Positions 1 through 9,125 are shown, counted from the first letter of the stretch. The stretch is 41,815 bases of DNA from Chitinophagales bacterium (GCA_015654695.1 JAATGJ010000057.1:1-41815), one strand, 5' to 3'. The notes: generated from the letters alone by a model not told the origin. Numbers and translations are program-made.

Positions 1-18
1 AGTATCACAAGCAACTTA

Positions 19-2661
19 TTACTGCATACCTTCTGTAGCTCCCTGTGTATCCTGCTTCATATTTTTTCTTTTAAATAAGGACATATCTATTTTACCAAAC
101 CTGTAAGCAAAATTGATACGGAACATTTGTGGATCCCTCAGGCGGCTGTAGGTCTGCGTAAAGTAGTCGCTGTAGGAATATTGTTCAGAAATCCTTGTTT
201 TGAAAATATCGCTTATGCTAAATGTAACAGAGGCGGCATCATTTTTCAGGAAAGTTTTCTTAACGGCCAGGTCAACTCCATAACTTGATTTGATGTATCC
301 CTGGGATGAGCTCTGCGCTTGTGAAGGACCACCAGGCCCCATACCTCCACCGCCTGAATTTACCGGTAAATTGGTTTTTGACTGGTACGTAGCAGATAGC
401 TGCGTAGTGAATTTTGCGGGCAGCTTAAAATTACTGTTGAATTTTCCAAACCAGCTCCACATTGCATCCTGTGATGTCCCTGTAATATTATCTGTATTGA
501 TCTTTGAATTATACAGGTTCAGGTTCGTGCTGATATCCCACCATTTGGTAAGGTAGTTGATCGAAGTAAGTTCCGCACCATACGCTTTGCTGGAGTTGGC
601 ATTAATAAATGTGCTGACCAGTATCTCTTCACCGGTAATGGGATGAATGTCTTTATCCTGGTAACGGGTAATAAGATCAGTTGTTTTTTTATAATAAACT
701 GATGCAAGAAAAGTATTATTCTTTTCAAATGTTTTTGAGTACGACATTTCGAATGATTGGGTAAACTCTGGTTTCAGGTCAGGGTTTCCTTTTGTAATGT
801 TAAGGTTATCCGTATAATCAACAAAAGGGATCAACTGGAAAAAGTTGGGACGGTTTATCCTGCGGGTTACACTGAATTGCAGTTCCTGTTTGTTCTTCAG
901 CTTCTGGCTCAGGAATAAAGAAGGAAAAAGACTTACCGGGTAGCTGTTACTGAATTTATTATTGCTGCCCAGTAAGGTGCCGGTGTATTCTGAACGTTCG
1001 GCCCTTACGCCTAATTTATAGCCGAAATCTTTTTTACTGCCGCTTACGGAAACATAGGCCGCATATACATTGTCATTGTTTTTATAGTTGCTGGTAGCAG
1101 AAGAAATAAGTTCAAACTGGTTAGTGGTTGAGTTGAAAACATAGTTGTCATTGATATTGGAAAGCTTGCGCAATTGAGCCCGCAACCCGGTCTCTAATTT
1201 TATGCCTTTAAAGGGCTTTACATAATCCGTTTGAATGGTTAAAAATTTATTAGAACCGCTGTTCAGCAATTGTTGCTGGTAATCTCCTGTTTTATTACTA
1301 CCAGAACTGGTATAAAAATCTGTTACATACAAACTATTCCCTTCGTTCTTCCCGGAAAAGTAATTCAGGTCGGCTGTCAGTTCTTCGCCTTCTTTGGGGA
1401 AAAGTTGTTTGATCCCAAATTGTACCCCATTCGCATTGAATTCCCTTTTTCCTGTTGATACACGTTCACTGTAGCTGCTGATCTTTCCGCTGCTGAATAA
1501 GCTGTCGGTATGGATGTTAATGATCTCTGTGGGTTTAAATTCGCCGTGTACTTTGATACCTGCAAGAGATATCGTGGTGCGGTTGGTCATAAAATAATCA
1601 ACGCCCAGGCGTCCAAACATAAACCCGCCGGAAGTCCTGTTCTTATTGGTTTGATAAATAGATGTATTCGGTTCCTCAAACAAATTAAGCCTGTCTGTCG
1701 TACCGCTTGTCCTGGATTTATTCTGATTGATCATCGCGCTGGCAGAAAAATTGAATTTGTTCTGGCGTACATTGAAATCACCTCCACCATTAACGGCGCC
1801 ACGCTTATCAATACCTGCACGCAGGTTACCATTATATCCACTCTTTTTATTTTTCTTTAAAACAATGTTTAATATGCCGGCATTACCACCTGAAGCGTCA
1901 TATTTAGCAGAAGGGTTGGTGATCACTTCCACGCTTTCAATAGCGTCGGCAGGTATCTGGTCAAGTGATAACGTAGTAGGGCGGCCTTCAATATAAATCT
2001 GGGGTGATGCATTTCTTAGTGTAACATTTCCATCAATATCCACCTGTACAGAAGGGACATTTCTCATTACATCCAGTGCTGTTCCGCCGGCGCTGACTAT
2101 ATTCTTGTCCACATTAAAAACCTTTTTGTCAATATCCAGCCTCATGGTGGGGGTTTTGGAAACAACCGTAACATTTCCCAGTTGTTTTGTATCCACTTCC
2201 AGTTTGATATTGCCGAGATCTTTGTCAAACGCATTGATCATTTTGCTCATAGCTGCCATAGCCTGGGCAGGATCAGCACCGGTTTGTTTTGGAGCAGCAC
2301 CTGCATCCATTTTCATCTGGAAAGAAACAGTTTGTTCATAAGCTTTATAGCCGGTTGCAGAAATTTTTAATTTTAACTGGCCAAATATGGGCAAATCAGT
2401 AAAGCTGAATTCACCATTGCTTTTGGTGGTTATTCCGTTCAGCAGCACGTCTTTTCTTTTTTTGGTAGCCGTATCGAAACGGTTTTGAAGCAATATAACA
2501 GAGGCGCCGGTAACAGTAGCGCCTGTGGAATCAATTATCTTTCCATAGATATGGCCCATGGCCGGGGGAGCCTGTTTGCTATTCCCTGCCATAGGGAATT
2601 GCGCGGTTAAGGAAAGTACCATCATTATTCCAAAAGCTGTTAGTAATGCGATCTTTTTCAT
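19..2661 (-). CDS. TonB-dependent receptor-like outer-membrane beta-barrel protein with CarboxypepD_reg-like N-terminus
   Basis: An 880-residue outer-membrane protein. Residues 1 to about 25 form a signal peptide. Residues ~37-115 resemble the carboxypeptidase-regulatory-like fold (GHIYGKIIDSTGATVTGASV). Residues ~165-275 form a plug-like domain (IYIEGRPTTLSLDQIPADAIESVEVITNPSA split over two short motifs: IYIEGRPTTL, then ESVEVITNPSAKYD). The rest is a long aromatic-rich barrel. The C-terminus (FAYRFGKIDMSLFKRKN) matches what I know of the OMP_b-brl_3 group of TonB-dependent-like proteins in Bacteroidota. Its cargo cannot be read from sequence. An Ala/Met/Gln-rich stretch at ~117-150 (DPAQAMAAMSKMINAFDK) interrupts the usual link between the regulatory fold and plug. 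No SusD partner is adjacent, so a polysaccharide locus is unlikely. It lies downstream of a LolA-fold gene and a two-component pair on the same strand. Confidence 0.9.
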   Translation of the reverse strand: MKKIALLTAFGIMMVLSLTAQFPMAGNSKQAPPAMGHIYGKIIDSTGATVTGASVILLQNRFDTATKKRKDVLLNGITTKSNGEFSFTDLPIFGQLKLKISATGYKAYEQTVSFQMKMDAGAAPKQTGADPAQAMAAMSKMINAFDKDLGNIKLEVDTKQLGNVTVVSKTPTMRLDIDKKVFNVDKNIVSAGGTALDVMRNVPSVQVDIDGNVTLRNASPQIYIEGRPTTLSLDQIPADAIESVEVITNPSAKYDASGGNAGILNIVLKKNKKSGYNGNLRAGIDKRGAVNGGGDFNVRQNKFNFSASAMINQNKSRTSGTTDRLNLFEEPNTSIYQTNKNRTSGGFMFGRLGVDYFMTNRTTISLAGIKVHGEFKPTEIINIHTDSLFSSGKISSYSERVSTGKREFNANGVQFGIKQLFPKEGEELTADLNYFSGKNEGNSLYVTDFYTSSGSNKTGDYQQQLLNSGSNKFLTIQTDYVKPFKGIKLETGLRAQLRKLSNINDNYVFNSTTNQFELISSATSNYKNNDNVYAAYVSVSGSKKDFGYKLGVRAERSEYTGTLLGSNNKFSNSYPVSLFPSLFLSQKLKNKQELQFSVTRRINRPNFFQLIPFVDYTDNLNITKGNPDLKPEFTQSFEMSYSKTFEKNNTFLASVYYKKTTDLITRYQDKDIHPITGEEILVSTFINANSSKAYGAELTSINYLTKWWDISTNLNLYNSKINTDNITGTSQDAMWSWFGKFNSNFKLPAKFTTQLSATYQSKTNLPVNSGGGGMGPGGPSQAQSSSQGYIKSSYGVDLAVKKTFLKNDAASVTFSISDIFKTRISEQYSYSDYFTQTYSRLRDPQMFRINFAYRFGKIDMSLFKRKNMKQDTQGATEGMQ

Positions 2662-2800
2662 AAATGTTTTTTTGTTGTTGGACAGGGCACAAATGTAACA
2701 GCAGCAAGGCTCCGGGTGGAAGCAAATGAGATAAGAGCGGGAAATGCTGCGACGAATACGTAGCGGTTAATTCCGGGCGGGGCAAAAGCGGCTGTAAATA

Positions 2801-2830
2801 AAAAAACGGATGCTGGCCGCACCCGTTTTT
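2801..2830 (-). terminator. Rho-independent terminator after the LolA-fold gene
   Basis: On the minus strand a 12-bp stem with one G-U pair (AAAAACGGGTGC / GCATCCGTTTTT) and a 5-nt loop runs into a T tract. It sits about 20 bp past the stop of the 235-residue LolA-like gene. It probably separates that gene from the receptor gene downstream. Confidence 0.75.
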
Positions 2831-2852
2831 CAGAATAAATTGATCAGTTGTT

Positions 2853-3560
2853 TTATTTGGAGGCTTCAAAAATTTTAGGGTCAATTTCTTTATTTACTTC
2901 CACTTTATTTGTTTTGGAAGACATAGCGAAACCGCCCAGGTCTATATTTTTTGTGTAAGGTAAAACAATGCCAAAATCCGTCTTTTTATGATCGGAGTAA
3001 GTAACGACAACCTCAACAGTCTGTCCCATCATTTCCCCTTTAGAAATATTTTTAGTAATGTAGTAGGATGTTGCGTCAATAAAATACATGGACTCTGAAC
3101 CTGCACCCGTTACTTTTAATTTATAATCATTGCCCTCTTTACCAGCCAGTTCCACTTTATAGCCTTTTGCAGCATAATCAAGCAGGGCGCCCCCAATATA
3201 GATCTGGTCCTTGCCGGATTGATACATTTCTGCCGGCATAGGTTGTGCGTCAGTGGCGCCAGCCATCGGGTTGATGGACCAGCCAGCTTTGTCAGTATAG
3301 CATTGTATGATCTTCGAACCGTTAAAATCTGTTTCACTTTTAAAGCCCTTGCCTTCCAGCAAGTATTCTGTAACAGGGGCCTGGTTACCCATTACATCCA
3401 TAGAATTTTCTGTATAGAGTGATTTGACCTGGCTGAGCTTTTCTTTACCGCCAATGGCTTCAATATGTTTTGTAATAATTTCATCAGCAGTTTGTGCCTG
3501 CACGGTTGCAGCAAAAACTATGGTTAATAAGGCAAACAAGAATGGTTTTATCTTTTTCAT
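2853..3560 (-). CDS. Secreted LolA-fold (outer-membrane lipoprotein-sorting-like) protein
   Basis: 235 residues with a clear signal peptide (MKKIKPFLFALLTIVFAATVQA, cleavage near residue 22). The mature start ADEIITKHIEAIGGKEKLSQ is the typical opening of Bacteroidota periplasmic proteins with the LolA/LppX-like fold. The remainder alternates beta strands such as YKLKVTGAG and SYYITKNISKGEMMG. These proteins are thought to hold a hydrophobic ligand or lipid in the periplasm; the specific role here is unknown. It has no lipobox cysteine, so it is probably soluble. A terminator follows its stop codon. It lies between a LytTR regulator upstream and an outer-membrane receptor downstream, all on the minus strand, so a shared envelope function is possible but inferred. 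Confidence 0.8.
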   Translation of the reverse strand: MKKIKPFLFALLTIVFAATVQAQTADEIITKHIEAIGGKEKLSQVKSLYTENSMDVMGNQAPVTEYLLEGKGFKSETDFNGSKIIQCYTDKAGWSINPMAGATDAQPMPAEMYQSGKDQIYIGGALLDYAAKGYKVELAGKEGNDYKLKVTGAGSESMYFIDATSYYITKNISKGEMMGQTVEVVVTYSDHKKTDFGIVLPYTKNIDLGGFAMSSKTNKVEVNKEIDPKIFEASK

Positions 3561-3762
3561 TGTTAAACAGGTTTTTAAATGATCAGTTAAAGAGGCTTTG
3601 CTTCGGTTAAATTATGTTTTATTTTCAAAAACAGGACCAAATCTATTTAACCGTATGATTATTTCCGCAAAAGATGCGATGAATAGGTAAAAAGTTGCGT
3701 CAAAAATGGTGAGTATGTACTCAGGGCATTCATTATTGAGAATTCATAGTCACCCATCGTCC

Positions 3763-4470
3763 TTATTTCCCGGTCAGTTTCATCAATGCCTCCTGGTAAG
3801 TATCGCTTACCGGCAGTTCCGTCGGCCCGATCAATACCGAACTTTTTCTTACAGCGGTAATAAAATCCATGGCGGCGATATACGATTTGTGTATCCGTAT
3901 GAACCGGTTTCCGGGCAGCACCTCCTCCACAGACTTCATGGTCATCCGTGTGATCACCGGTTTGGAAGAACTCTCCAGGTGTATTTTAATATAGTCTTTC
4001 AACCCCTCTACCCACATGATATCGTCCAATACTATTTTCAGCAAACTGTAATCTGCATTTACGAAAATATAATCCGGCGATTTGCCGGCGCCTGTTTCCT
4101 TTGGTTTTGTTTTTAGCTGGTGGAGTTCCCAGGCTTTATTACATGCTTTGACAAATCTTTCCAATGAAACTGGCTTGACGAGATAATCTACCACATCATG
4201 ATTAAATCCTTCCAGGGCAAACTTTTCGTAAGCGGTAATTAAAATGATCATCGGTCTTTCGCCCAGGCTTTGAATAAACTGCAACCCGGTAAGGCCCGGC
4301 ATTTGTATATCCAAAAACATAAGATCAACAGGTTGTTGCTGCAGCGCTTTTATCGCTTCCATGGCATTGCCGCAGGTTGCCACCAGTTGCAGGTAGGGCA
4401 CTTTGCTGATATTATCTTCCAGCAGTTCAAGCGCCAGCGGCTCATCATCTATGGCAATACAGCGGAGCAT
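3763..4470 (-). CDS. LytTR-family response regulator
   Basis: 235 residues. The N-terminal receiver domain (~1-120) carries the acidic pair in AIDDEP at 7-10, the phospho-acceptor Asp54 in LDIQMPG, the switch Thr in LITAYEK and the Lys in DYLVKPVSL. The C-terminal half (~140-235) is a LytTR DNA-binding domain (DYIKIHLESS, MKSVEEVLPGNRFIRIHKSYI). The start is 5 bp after the stop of the histidine kinase, so the two are co-transcribed and form a cognate pair. LytTR regulators in Bacteroidota often control adjacent envelope genes; the following LolA-like and receptor genes are candidates, by inference only. Confidence 0.95.
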   Translation of the reverse strand: MLRCIAIDDEPLALELLEDNISKVPYLQLVATCGNAMEAIKALQQQPVDLMFLDIQMPGLTGLQFIQSLGERPMIILITAYEKFALEGFNHDVVDYLVKPVSLERFVKACNKAWELHQLKTKPKETGAGKSPDYIFVNADYSLLKIVLDDIMWVEGLKDYIKIHLESSSKPVITRMTMKSVEEVLPGNRFIRIHKSYIAAMDFITAVRKSSVLIGPTELPVSDTYQEALMKLTGK

Positions 4471-4475
4471 TCATT

Positions 4476-5513
4476 TTAATTTAATTGAAGTGAAACAGTA
4501 AACCAGTTATCCTTTTGGGTAATAAGCAGGTTGTGTTTATTGCCATACAATAAATTTAATCTTCTTTTTACGTTTGCCAGCCCGATCCCGGAAGTTTTGT
4601 CTTTGGTTTCTGTGGACAAAGGATCGTATTTGTTCTGAACGGTGAAATTAAGTTTATTGTTTTCAACGCTGAGCTGCACTTTTATGATCGCCCCTTCTAT
4701 CAGCCCGGTCCCGTGTTTAAAAGCATTTTCCACAAAAGGTATGAGCAGCATAGGTTCAATTTCATAATTAGCATCCGGCTTTTGCAGATCAGCCAGTACG
4801 TGTACATTTTTCCCAAACCGTTGCTGCTGCAGGTCTATATAACTCTGCAGGTATTCAATTTCTTTTTCCAGCGCCACTTTCTCTTCATCGTCCTCATACA
4901 GCATGTACCGCATGATGGAAGAAAACTTTAACAGGGAAGGTTCCAGCAAATCAGATTTTTTTCTTGCCAGCGCTACCATATTATTGAGCACATTAAACAT
5001 AAAATGCGGGCTGGCCTGTGAACGTAAAAGTGACAATTCGGTTTTCAGGTTTTCATTTTCTTTTTCCCGGCTAATCCTGTCGGCGCGGGTCCTGTCTTTT
5101 ATCATTCGATATGCCGTGCTGCCGGCCAGTATAAAAAGAAAAAAGAAGAAATTAAAAAGTATATGCCCGCGCAGGTTAAATCCTTCCTGGCCTAAGAGCC
5201 AGAATAAGATGAGCCAGGAAATAAACAAGATAATAATAAAGATAGCTGGTACTATTATCGAATACTGCCTGTATTTTCTGTTGTAGATGAATTGCGGGAT
5301 AAGTAAGCCGGCATTCAGGTAAAAAAAGCCGATATATACCAGGTCATTGAGAATATATCGTGCGATCACCATGGCAGACTGCTGGTCATGGCTGCCGGGC
5401 CTGTTTTCATTCATGGACGGGCGCAATAAAAATGGAAAAGAGAAAAGAAATACCCATGCTGCTGTATGCAGAAGAATTATCACCCATTTTTTTGAATACC
5501 ATGCAGAACTCAT
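4476..5513 (-). CDS. LytS-type sensor histidine kinase (His_kinase/HATPase)
   Basis: 345 residues. The first ~145 residues hold four hydrophobic segments (for example VIILLHTAAWVFLFSFPFLL and YSIIVPAIFIIILFISWLIL) and no large periplasmic domain. A short coiled coil (~147-165) precedes the His_kinase domain with the phospho-accepting His in QASPHFMFNVLNNM; most relatives have NPHFLFN. The HATPase part shows PFVENAFKHG and a G-box SGIGLANVKRRL. It is the first gene of the kinase-regulator pair, and the two are separated by 5 bp. The lack of an extracytoplasmic domain suggests it senses a membrane-embedded or intracellular cue. Confidence 0.94.
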   Translation of the reverse strand: MSSAWYSKKWVIILLHTAAWVFLFSFPFLLRPSMNENRPGSHDQQSAMVIARYILNDLVYIGFFYLNAGLLIPQFIYNRKYRQYSIIVPAIFIIILFISWLILFWLLGQEGFNLRGHILFNFFFFLFILAGSTAYRMIKDRTRADRISREKENENLKTELSLLRSQASPHFMFNVLNNMVALARKKSDLLEPSLLKFSSIMRYMLYEDDEEKVALEKEIEYLQSYIDLQQQRFGKNVHVLADLQKPDANYEIEPMLLIPFVENAFKHGTGLIEGAIIKVQLSVENNKLNFTVQNKYDPLSTETKDKTSGIGLANVKRRLNLLYGNKHNLLITQKDNWFTVSLQLN

Positions 5514-5656
5514 GCAGGCAAGTTAATCACAAAAAACTTTCAACAGGGCCGTACTACAGAATGTTGCGACGAAGACGGTTTATTTGTATGCGAAATGGCA
5601 TGACTATGCTTTTATATCCCGGCCATTATTGAAATACATGCCGTAAGAATTGCATG

Positions 5657-7402
5657 TTATTTATCAAAACCGATTAGCTCTTCTTTAAATGCCGCCGGAG
5701 AAGTCCCTTCAAATTTGAGACCGGTCAGCGGTTGTTTTGATAGTTGTACACTTTCCATAGCGGTCACCGTTTTGCCATGTTGAATTCCTACGGATATTAC
5801 CTTAGCGGTTAATCCTTCGGGTACATTGGGGAAAATGATTTTATTACCATTAGTATATCCTGGCATCATAGACCTGAGCTTGTCAAAAACAAGCAGCGTA
5901 TAATAATTAGCCGCCGTGTCATCCAGGTCAACATAGTAATCAATTTTCGGACGGCTATCCAGGTAAAACCTGTCGCAATTGATCCAGCCCAGCGTACGTA
6001 TATCAACACTGAAGCGTTCTTTAAGTTTATTAAGATTAATATTCTGAAAAGTTCTTTTTACAGCATAACCATTTGTATAGCCTATACCTCTTTGTGTGTA
6101 AGTGATAGTTTCTGTTACCTGCAGGTCATACCTTTTTGCTACTTCATCACTTACCCAGGCAGAATCGCCTACATCCCCGGCTGACTGGATACGGCGGCGC
6201 AGGGCAAAAGACGAGGTTATCCTTCTGAAAAAAGTATCCTTTTTACGGCTTTTGATCTTTACTTTATAATAGCCATATTTTTCTTTTAATTCATCCGCAA
6301 GTTCTTCACGGCTGATCTTCGGTTGGTCTGAAATAATAAATGTGCCGACACTGCCTTTTTTAGTTTGCCTGGACCTGAGAGGTTCATTTTTCAGGTCAAG
6401 CACCTTTACACTTGTTACCAGGTAGTTACTGGAAAAATATTGTGGCTGCGCTATCCAGTTCACCGTCTCAAGCGTTCCGTCAGCCGCTGTATCCCCGCCA
6501 TTAAAGAAACCCCTGGGTTCTCCGCCATCTTCGAAGACCGGGGCTTGCTTTTTGCGCTCCTTCTCACCAGTAAATAACTGCATCTGGTCCATGGAATTTG
6601 TTGTATCCGGAACAAACCAGCGGATACTTTTGCCCGGTTGTATATCCACTTCTTTCCCGTTGATAGTCGCTATAAGGTGTATCATACCGCCAGTGATCAG
6701 TTGTTTACCATCGGAACAAGTGGTTAGCTTATTGGTGATAATATCTTCATACGAATAAAATTCTTTCAGTGTGATCACTACTTCATTGTTACTGTCAAAT
6801 GTATTGGCCGGAATAAGCAGGGCTGTTCCGTCTTCACCGCTGATCAGTGTATCTCTTTTATTGTTGATCACAAATTCCTGCGGCTGTTTTTCCAGTTGTT
6901 TAAAAAAACCGGCAAGACTTGCTTTGTTATCTTCTCCAGGCGTATTTGTTTTATCAATAAGCAGGATAGCCAGTTTGACCGTATCCCGTACATTATCAAT
7001 CTTACCTTTTAACTTCTGTAGGGAAGTATGCACGCGGAGATTTTGGGCTTTAATGGTTGTCATATCCTTCCTGTTTATGAGTTCAAGAGAAGGAGTAGTG
7101 TCGGCTAAAGGTTTAGTATCTATTAAGGGTTTTTGCACCAGTTTGCTATCAGTGTTACCGGCTGGTTTGTTTTGATTGATCAGTTTATATGTTACCAGGA
7201 AAAGACCGCTGATCAAAATAGCAGCGATGATCCACCTCATATATTTTTTATACGACACTTTATCTACTGGAATAGAATCAGAACCAGGCTGTAGCATTGT
7301 TTTCATCTGCTGCCAGTGTTCGTCCATTTTCGACAGGTCGGGTAATGACTGGTTCTCCAGGTTCTGCAAACGGTTATCAATATCTTTATTATCGTGCTGC
7401 AT
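5657..7402 (-). CDS. Single-pass membrane protein, likely anti-sigma factor with a large periplasmic region
   Basis: 581 residues. Residues 1-52 are cytoplasmic and hydrophilic (LPDLSKMDEHWQQMKTMLQP), residues ~55-75 are a transmembrane helix (WIIAAILISGLFLVTYKLI), and about 500 residues face the periplasm. Its start overlaps the end of the upstream ECF sigma gene by 14 bp, the usual arrangement for a sigma/anti-sigma pair. It is not a FecR: no FecR domain is visible and no receptor gene follows. The periplasmic part has beta-rich segments such as DTLISGEDGTALLIPANTFD, which resembles beta-sandwich domains in other Bacteroidota surface proteins. I do not recognise the family. The anti-sigma role is inferred from topology and gene overlap. 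Confidence 0.7.
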   Translation of the reverse strand: MQHDNKDIDNRLQNLENQSLPDLSKMDEHWQQMKTMLQPGSDSIPVDKVSYKKYMRWIIAAILISGLFLVTYKLINQNKPAGNTDSKLVQKPLIDTKPLADTTPSLELINRKDMTTIKAQNLRVHTSLQKLKGKIDNVRDTVKLAILLIDKTNTPGEDNKASLAGFFKQLEKQPQEFVINNKRDTLISGEDGTALLIPANTFDSNNEVVITLKEFYSYEDIITNKLTTCSDGKQLITGGMIHLIATINGKEVDIQPGKSIRWFVPDTTNSMDQMQLFTGEKERKKQAPVFEDGGEPRGFFNGGDTAADGTLETVNWIAQPQYFSSNYLVTSVKVLDLKNEPLRSRQTKKGSVGTFIISDQPKISREELADELKEKYGYYKVKIKSRKKDTFFRRITSSFALRRRIQSAGDVGDSAWVSDEVAKRYDLQVTETITYTQRGIGYTNGYAVKRTFQNINLNKLKERFSVDIRTLGWINCDRFYLDSRPKIDYYVDLDDTAANYYTLLVFDKLRSMMPGYTNGNKIIFPNVPEGLTAKVISVGIQHGKTVTAMESVQLSKQPLTGLKFEGTSPAAFKEELIGFDK

Positions 7403-7982
7403 TTGTTTTAATTCCGGGGTTAATAAATGTTTCCAGTTTTGTTTTCAATAGCTTTCGGCCTTCGTTGATATGCCATTTGGATGTTCCTTCTGATATGCCT
7501 AAGCTTTCGCCTACCTGTTTATGGGTAAATCCTTCATAGATGTACAGGTTAAAAACAGTAGCCGTTGCTTTGGGCAATTCACGGATCATTTTTTGTATTT
7601 CTTTCGCTGATACCCGGCTGAAAATTTCCGCCGGAATATTGACCTCGTGTTCATGTATGTCACCTGTGATGTGTTCTTTAAATTTATTCCGTTGTTTCAC
7701 GAAATCAAGCGAACAGTTAACAATGATGGTTTTTATCCATCCCATCAGTTTGCCTTCTTCCTGGTATTTATAGAGGTTCTTAAAAACCCGCAGCATGGCA
7801 TTATTAAAAATGATACCCGCCCCGTCCATATCGCCGGCATAGCGATGGCAGATCCTGATCATGTCAGCATAACAATGCCTGTACAATTGTTCCTGGCAGA
7901 GCAGGTCGTTTTCCCGGCATCCTTTTACGATGATATCTAATGGATCGGTCAATAGAATTGGCTTGGTTACAACTTGGCTCAT
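7389..7982 (-). CDS. ECF-type RNA polymerase sigma factor
   Basis: 197 residues. Sigma region 2 spans ~25-95 (CRENDLLCQEQLYRHCYADM, YQEEGKLMGWIKTIIVNCSL) and region 4 spans ~125-185, with the helix-turn-helix FTHKQVGESLGISEGTSKWH. It would direct RNA polymerase to a small regulon in response to an envelope signal. The final 14 bp overlap the start of the downstream single-pass membrane protein, so the two are translationally coupled and form a sigma/anti-sigma unit. The start is the first Met; the divergent LD-carboxypeptidase gene begins 93 bp away, so both promoters lie in that gap. Confidence 0.93.
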   Translation of the reverse strand: MSQVVTKPILLTDPLDIIVKGCRENDLLCQEQLYRHCYADMIRICHRYAGDMDGAGIIFNNAMLRVFKNLYKYQEEGKLMGWIKTIIVNCSLDFVKQRNKFKEHITGDIHEHEVNIPAEIFSRVSAKEIQKMIRELPKATATVFNLYIYEGFTHKQVGESLGISEGTSKWHINEGRKLLKTKLETFINPGIKTNAAR

Positions 7983-8049
7983 CTAATATAAATAACTGCC
8001 AGTTACGCAAAAAGGGTTGGGTAAGGGTTAAAATATTTTTATCATAAAA

Positions 8050-8065
8050 ATGGCTATTCAGCCAT
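8050..8065. repeat. Small perfect inverted repeat in the divergent ECF sigma/LD-carboxypeptidase promoter gap
   Basis: ATGGCT-ATTC-AGCCAT, 6-bp arms and a 4-bp loop, lies 10 bp before the LD-carboxypeptidase start. It could be an operator or an mRNA hairpin near the ribosome entry site; neither can be decided here. Confidence 0.4.
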
Positions 8066-8075
8066 AAATTAGCTG

Positions 8076-8987
8076 ATGATAAAGACCCCTCCCTATTTAC
8101 AACCCGGTGATACCATTGGGTTAATATGTCCTGCCGGGTATATGGCGCTGGAAAAAGCAGAAGAATGTGTACGCGTATTAAAAGACGAGTGGGGGTATAA
8201 TGTAAAAGTGGGGGCAACAATAGGAGGTAGCTCCGTCAACTATTTTTCCGGTACGGATGAAGAACGCCTGAATGATTTTCAGCAAATGCTGGATGATGAA
8301 GAAGTGAAAGCGGTTTTGTGTGCAAGGGGCGGCTATGGTATGGGCCGCATCATTGACAAGATAAGTTTTAAGCAATTTAAAAAGAACCCGAAATGGATCA
8401 TTGGGTACAGCGATATCACCGTGCTTCATTCGCATCTTTACTCCAACTATTATATTTCTTCGCTTCATGCGCCGATGGCCGGGGCGTTTAATGATGCAGG
8501 TTATATAAACAGGTTTGTACAATCATTAAAGAATGCGCTGGAAGGAAATAAAATAAAATATAACTGCGAACCACATGCGTTCAATAAAAAAGGGGAAGCG
8601 GTTGGCGAATTGGTAGGAGGCAACCTGGCATTATTAGTAAGCATGATCGGAACAGAATCCGATCTGAAAACAAGGGGCAGGATACTTTTTATTGAGGATG
8701 TGGGAGAATATTTATACAGTATTGACAGGATGATGTACCAGCTGAAACGAAGTGGAAAATTATCAAAGCTGGCTGGTCTTATCATCGGGGGGATTACTGA
8801 TATAAAAGATACTGAGCGGCCTTTTGGAAAAACCGCGTATGAAATAATCAAAGATATTATCAAAGAGTATGATTACCCCGTTTGTTTTGGTTTTCCCGTA
8901 AGTCATGAGAAAGAGAATTATTCGTTGAAGACAGGAGTGGGGTATAAGCTGAAGGTGGGAAAGACAAAGGTTATTTTGGAAGAATAA
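8076..8987 (+). CDS. ldcA: Muramoyltetrapeptide LD-carboxypeptidase (peptidase S66)
   Basis: 303 residues, the usual length for S66 peptidases, which remove the terminal D-Ala from the murein tetrapeptide during cell-wall recycling in the cytoplasm. The N-terminal domain has PGDTIGLICPAG and LCARGGYGMGRII. The nucleophile is Ser112 in IIGYSDITVLH. The catalytic Glu lies in FIEDVGEY, and the catalytic His in PVSHEKENYSLKTG. There is no signal peptide. It is transcribed away from the ECF sigma gene and ends in a terminator that contains a dispersed repeat. No recycling partner genes are adjacent. Confidence 0.93.
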   Translation: MIKTPPYLQPGDTIGLICPAGYMALEKAEECVRVLKDEWGYNVKVGATIGGSSVNYFSGTDEERLNDFQQMLDDEEVKAVLCARGGYGMGRIIDKISFKQFKKNPKWIIGYSDITVLHSHLYSNYYISSLHAPMAGAFNDAGYINRFVQSLKNALEGNKIKYNCEPHAFNKKGEAVGELVGGNLALLVSMIGTESDLKTRGRILFIEDVGEYLYSIDRMMYQLKRSGKLSKLAGLIIGGITDIKDTERPFGKTAYEIIKDIIKEYDYPVCFGFPVSHEKENYSLKTGVGYKLKVGKTKVILEE

Positions 8988-8988
8988 A

Positions 8989-9033
8989 AAAGCCGTCCCG
9001 CCCTTAGCTTGTCGAAGGATCCGGGAACGGCTT
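8989..9033 (+). terminator. Stem-loop after ldcA built from a dispersed repeat
   Basis: AAGCCGT-CCCG pairs with CGGG-AACGGCTT across a loop containing CCTTAGCTTGTCGAAGG, whose reverse complement is CCTTCGACAAGCTAAGG. I recall this TTCGACAAGC-type sequence as a common dispersed repeat in Bacteroidota genomes. A T tract is present on the minus strand (CGGCTTTTTTATTC), so it could also end minus-strand transcription. Confidence 0.6.
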
Positions 9034-9125
9034 AACCATTAAACCATAACCAAAAATTTATATCCGCACCGGGTTTTCATTTAAGTGATTGGTTACATAG
9101 CCTGCCACGGATTTACTCCTGCATA

